Assembly (NCBI GenBank): GCA_046263055.1
Contig: JBHELO010000033.1
Location: 1 to 31,105 of the forward strand
Direction of reading: 5' to 3'
Length of the DNA stretch: 31,105 nt
Origin: DATAQC01 sp046263055
Lineage (GTDB): Bacteria; Actinomycetota; Acidimicrobiia; Acidimicrobiales; AC-14
Positions 30,975 to 31,105 of this stretch are shown one piece after another. Both the position numbers and the translations under genes were made by a program. Below the pieces are notes generated by a model. That model saw only the letters and a list, made by a program, of their open reading frames with translations, did not search any database and had not been told where the DNA came from. How positions within the stretch are numbered: position 1 is the first letter of the stretch; every line of letters begins with the position of its first letter.

Positions 30975-31105
30975 GTGCTCGAAGGCGTCCTCCCCAACCA
31001 GCATCTCGAGCAGGCGATCGACGACGGTGTCGTCAGCGCTGACGACGACTCGAAGATCCCGCGGGAGAACGTCCAGCCCGCCAGCCTCGACCTCCGGCTC
31101 GGACC
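30975..31105 (+). CDS. dcd: dCTP deaminase, N-terminal part (3' end outside window)
   Basis: GTG 30975 opens a frame reading MLEGVLPNQHLEQAIDDGVV, SADDDSKIPRENVQPASLDL, RLG up to the window end. GVLxxQxLxxxI followed by IxxxNVQPASLDLRLG is the N-terminal signature of 2'-deoxycytidine 5'-triphosphate deaminase, which makes dUTP from dCTP. The catalytic Glu and the rest lie beyond the window. It starts 9 bases after the metallophosphoesterase stop. Confidence 0.8.
   Translation, partial: MLEGVLPNQHLEQAIDDGVVSADDDSKIPRENVQPASLDLRLG

Noticed and set aside
1..31105. tRNA, rRNA, CRISPR array, transposase or integrase genes
   Set aside because: None recognised on either strand; the Rhs island has no visible mobility gene or attachment-site duplication.

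Overview
The window is very GC-rich bacterial chromosome with strong third-position GC bias. Its gene content points to Actinomycetota, possibly Acidimicrobiia: a split Ku/LigD-polymerase pair, an acyl-CoA carboxylase beta subunit followed by a small epsilon-type subunit, a WYL-type regulator remnant and many GTG starts in 4-base stop/start overlaps. The class-level placement is an impression from protein style, not a computed result.

Layout. Positions 1-1458 hold an NHEJ pair: the end of Ku and a stand-alone LigD polymerase domain. Positions 1487-5746 (minus) hold a probable operon read as cytochrome P450, B12-binding-type radical SAM protein, secreted lipoprotein phosphoesterase and a small membrane-anchored protein. 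Positions 5849-7969 (plus) hold an apolipoprotein N-acyltransferase whose nucleophile position is Ser, then an Hsp20 with a clear promoter and strong ribosome site.

Positions about 7990-12880 are an accessory island. It begins with a truncated ECF sigma factor. Two N-terminally truncated Rhs/YD-repeat genes point tail to tail. Between them lie lower-GC toxin tips and small candidate immunity genes: a tip with an NxxRHxxW...LHNN motif and an adjacent lipoprotein, an orphan tip resembling the TreTu ADP-ribosyltransferase toxins with a short ORF behind it, a Gly/Ala-rich tip with two small membrane proteins, and an XRE-type regulator fragment. Several joints are frameshifted at G/C runs.

Positions 12921-16242 (plus) are a tightly overlapping trio: GT4 glycosyltransferase, SAM methyltransferase and prenyltransferase-like alpha/alpha-barrel protein, probably acting on an envelope glycolipid or isoprenoid. 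Next come a GYD-domain protein (minus), a truncated acyl-CoA thioesterase and a lipoprotein PQQ-type sugar dehydrogenase. Positions 18559-22933 (minus) form an overlapping operon of Nei/Fpg glycosylase, MFS exporter, CBS-citrate synthase fusion and GNAT acetyltransferase. A 68-bp tandem repeat spans the nei/MFS junction.

Positions 23085-23832 hold an internally deleted WYL-type regulator, a perfect 12-bp inverted repeat and a divergent PPOX-family flavoprotein. Positions 23967-27174 are a translationally coupled three-gene operon: a 66-aa protein ending in a CxxC motif, a 656-aa protein resembling the N-terminal half of VioB, and a ferritin-like diiron protein resembling the VioB/RebD ferritin domain. 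It is the best candidate here for an undescribed biochemical system. The window ends with a FEN-like 5'-3' exonuclease, the acyl-CoA carboxylase pair, a metallophosphoesterase and the start of a dCTP deaminase. I saw no rRNA, tRNA, CRISPR or recognisable transposase.
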